Assembly (NCBI GenBank): GCA_963833965.1
Contig: CAWHZZ010000001.1
Span: forward strand, 124,001-188,000
DNA from: CAJCIW01 sp963833965
GTDB lineage: Bacteria > Chlamydiota > Chlamydiia > Chlamydiales > Rhabdochlamydiaceae
Direction: 5' to 3'
DNA length: 64,000 bases
Positions 61,985-64,000 of the stretch are shown piece after piece; position 1 is the stretch's first letter; every line of letters starts with the position of its first letter. The position numbers were made by a program, and so were the translations under genes. The notes beneath the pieces were generated by a model. The model saw only the letters and a list, made by a program, of their open reading frames with translations. It was not told the origin of the DNA and did no database searches.

Positions 61985-63175
61985 CTACCGGTGGGAGTAG
62001 GGCTTATTTCGATGTTGAAACTTTTTGGGCCGCCATTTTTTCTTAGGGCTAGGATGGGGCTTCTTGGATGTTGTGTCATGGACAGGTCGTCCATTGGAAT
62101 TGGGATTAAGCAAGCGCTCGATGGCTTTCCATCGAAAATTGTCTTCAGGAGAAATCAATGATAGAGCAAAGCCTTCTGCGCCGGCACGTCCAGTTCTTCC
62201 GATCCGGTGAATGTAATCTTCGGGGCATTCAGGGAGATCGTAGTTAATCACATGCATCACGTGAGGAATATCAAGGCCTCGCGCAGCGACATCAGTGGCT
62301 ACGAGAATGCGACTTTTAGAACTTCGGAAAGCGCGAATGACCTTCTCGCGGCGGCTTTGGCGCAAATCTCCATGCATCGCTTCCGCATTGTGTCCTGCTT
62401 CTCTCAAATCTTTGGATAGGCTTTCAGCGCGCCGCCGGGTTTTTACAAAAACAATGACAGAGCCTTCGCGCTGATCAAGCTGTTGTAATAATGCGGTTTT
62501 TTTCTCGGGTTGGGAAACGCGAATCACATCTTGTTGGATTTTTGGCGCTGCTTGGTTGTTGGTATCGACAGCTACTCGTTGCGGATCTTTTAAAAATCTA
62601 TCCGACAGTTTCGCGATATTGGGAAGATATGTGGCAGAAAAGAGTAGGGTCTGGCGCGATCCAGGAAGGTGTTTTGCAATTCGATCCAATTGAACTCCAA
62701 AGCCCATATCGAGCATCCGGTCAGCCTCATCGATGACCAAAAAACGGGTCGCGCTCAAATTTAAACTACGTCGATCGAGATGGTCGTTGATTCTCCCTGG
62801 CGTCCCCACAATCACAAGAGGTTTCTTTTTCAGATCTGAGAACTGACGGGACATCGAAGCTCCGCCAATGAGGAGGGCAGCTTTGAATTTAGGACCTGCC
62901 ATTTGCAAGAGGGTTTGATGGACCTGCATGGCCAATTCCCGAGTCGGGGTTAAAATCAACGCCGGTTCTTGAGGGTTTTTAGTTAATTTTTGAATGAGCG
63001 GGATAAGATACGCAACGGTTTTTCCGGTTCCAGTTTGGGCGGATGCCAAGATATCTAAACCCTTGAGGGCAAGCGGGATCGTCTCTTGTTGGATAGAGGT
63101 AGGAACCGTAATTCCCATACGCTCTAGAGATTCAAGCAGCGCATCAGGCAATTCCCATTGAGTAAAATTTGTCAT
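61985..63175 (-). CDS. DEAD-box RNA helicase (RhlE type)
   Basis: A 396-aa helicase with all motifs in order: Q motif (FTQWELPDALLESLERMGI...PTSIQ), AQTGTGKT, PTRELAMQ, TPGR, VIDEADRM, FSAT, and HRIGRTGRAG. The C-terminus is short and very basic (KKPHPSPKKKWRPKKFQHRN), the RhlE/CsdA type RNA-binding tail. Probably ribosome assembly or mRNA turnover. Confidence 0.93.
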   Translation of the reverse strand: MTNFTQWELPDALLESLERMGITVPTSIQQETIPLALKGLDILASAQTGTGKTVAYLIPLIQKLTKNPQEPALILTPTRELAMQVHQTLLQMAGPKFKAALLIGGASMSRQFSDLKKKPLVIVGTPGRINDHLDRRSLNLSATRFLVIDEADRMLDMGFGVQLDRIAKHLPGSRQTLLFSATYLPNIAKLSDRFLKDPQRVAVDTNNQAAPKIQQDVIRVSQPEKKTALLQQLDQREGSVIVFVKTRRRAESLSKDLREAGHNAEAMHGDLRQSRREKVIRAFRSSKSRILVATDVAARGLDIPHVMHVINYDLPECPEDYIHRIGRTGRAGAEGFALSLISPEDNFRWKAIERLLNPNSNGRPVHDTTSKKPHPSPKKKWRPKKFQHRNKPYSHR

Positions 63176-63354
63176 TTTTTCCGATTTAATATTTAAAGGA
63201 AATTATTCTAAAAAAAACGAGCTTAAAATGCACGAGAATAATTCCGGCATATGAAATTACACGCTTTTTCAATTATTTGAGCGCTTCCGTTGGGAATGCT
63301 GGAGACCGAGCCCCCCGACTTGCGCAAAATTAAAAAAAAAGTTAATGCGCGGCT

Positions 63355-63918
63355 TTAGAAAATTTTACGAATAATATCTGGAATCGAAATGTAATTTAGA
63401 GTGACTGCAACAAACACAATGTAAAAAATTGCTATTGGATATCCAATGAACATCAAAATGCCATCATCATTTAAAAGACCAATTCCTATAAAAAATATTG
63501 CTACCGAAGCAATATAACTACTTAGAGGAATCGGAAGAGAAATCGCTATAAAAATCCCAATTAGACCTACTAAACATCCATTAATCTTGCGCATAACAGG
63601 GTGAGTACATACCCAAATCAGTCTTGGGTGAGAGAATTTGACAATTTTTTTAATAAAAAACAAAATCTGACTTACGGTAAATTTTAGAATTTTAGGAGAA
63701 ACTTTCTTCTTAAGGAGTAAATTAGGAAACCAGGTTTTTTTCGAAAATGCAGATCTGAACCCCAAATAAGCAATGATAAATCCGAAAGGAATGGCTAGTC
63801 CAAAAATTTGACTGAAAGGGATACAGAAAAAAATTAACACAATGACTCTTCCTTTTCCTGAAAAAAAAGGGAGAATCTGTTTCAACGATAAAGATCTATC
63901 TTTTGATTTTTCCTTCAA
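63355..63918 (-). CDS. ExoD-like membrane protein, possibly extending beyond the window
   Basis: A 187-aa product if TTG 63918 is used. Several hydrophobic helices and the ExoD-like blocks LSLKQILPFFSGKGRVIVLI, IPFSQIFGLAIPFGFIIAYLG, and NGCLVGLIGIFIAISLPIPL with FFIGIGLLNDDGI. The frame is open upstream to the window edge (through ISLEKNLTTLKEKSKDRS) without an ATG, so the true start may lie beyond 64000. ExoD was first linked to exopolysaccharide in rhizobia; its role here is unknown. Confidence 0.7.
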   Translation of the reverse strand: MKEKSKDRSLSLKQILPFFSGKGRVIVLIFFCIPFSQIFGLAIPFGFIIAYLGFRSAFSKKTWFPNLLLKKKVSPKILKFTVSQILFFIKKIVKFSHPRLIWVCTHPVMRKINGCLVGLIGIFIAISLPIPLSSYIASVAIFFIGIGLLNDDGILMFIGYPIAIFYIVFVAVTLNYISIPDIIRKIF

Positions 63919-64000
63919 AGTCGTTAAGTTCTTTTCTAACGAGATGTAGCCTTCTGATTTTTTCTTTGTATTTATAAAACACCCATAAGTTGCTCGCTTT

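Overview
The window looks like a chromosome segment of an environmental (amoeba- or arthropod-associated) member of the Chlamydiae, order Parachlamydiales. The evidence is a second gyrase/topoisomerase IV pair of the chlamydial GyrA-2/GyrB-2 type, an oversized signal peptidase LepB beside ileS, a TyrP-type transporter, a NUE-like SET-domain protein, a probable Inc-like bilobed membrane protein, and several eukaryote-like or repeat-rich proteins (F-box, kinase-like, half mitochondrial carrier, low-complexity repeats). I cannot assign a genus.

Layout. 0-2 kb: end of a flavoprotein and a kinase-like orphan. 2-7.4 kb: a winged-helix regulator divergent from a tightly overlapping biotin operon bioB-bioF-bioD-bioA, ending in a ferritin-like diiron protein. 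7.5-11.2 kb: accessory genes (F-box protein, DUF4143 ATPase, mitochondrial-carrier-like half protein, DUF2335 membrane protein). 11.2-15 kb: type II topoisomerase pair. 15.3-20.4 kb: sugar cassette (GH63-like glycosidase, SDR, GMC oxidoreductase, tiny membrane protein). 20.4-24.3 kb: divergent effector-like genes, one with 87-bp and 45-bp tandem repeats, the other with a zeta-toxin-type P-loop. 24.4-27 kb: nucleoside phosphorylase, tRNA-Pro(CGG) and a tandemly duplicated unknown pair. 27-30.4 kb: HAAAP amino-acid transporter preceded by a histidine-rich leader peptide with its own promoter and a terminator-like hairpin, then proA-proB. 30.4-34.6 kb: decayed antitoxin with a palindromic element, then an operon HD protein - coiled-coil protein - pncB - pncA (NAD salvage). 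34.6-45.7 kb: CDF transporter, exported protein, repeat-rich protein, TPR protein, lepB, ileS, Inc-like protein, glycosyltransferase, with two long palindromic elements between genes.

45.7-53.4 kb is the most disturbed part. The tmRNA gene (ssrA) is followed by an island whose serine recombinase reads into the tmRNA 3' end. Inside it are at least four decayed copies of the tmRNA 3' end, a recombinase/DUF927 deletion fusion, a 5'-truncated toxin-like domain, a RhuM protein, a frameshifted lysozyme-like protein next to a DUF3298-like lipoprotein, and a shrunken second copy of that pair. I read this as repeated integration at ssrA followed by decay.

53.7-64 kb returns to ordinary genes: DUF2147 lipoprotein, exported methyltransferase-like protein, SET protein, an SDR lacking the usual YxxxK, dus, an ABC-F ATPase, aquaporin, fatty-acid desaturase, DEAD-box helicase and an ExoD-like membrane protein that may run off the window.

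Most worth checking: the His-codon leader upstream of the transporter, the diiron protein as the missing early biotin step, the lysozyme-like/DUF3298 pair, the accreted tmRNA island, and the host-mimic proteins.
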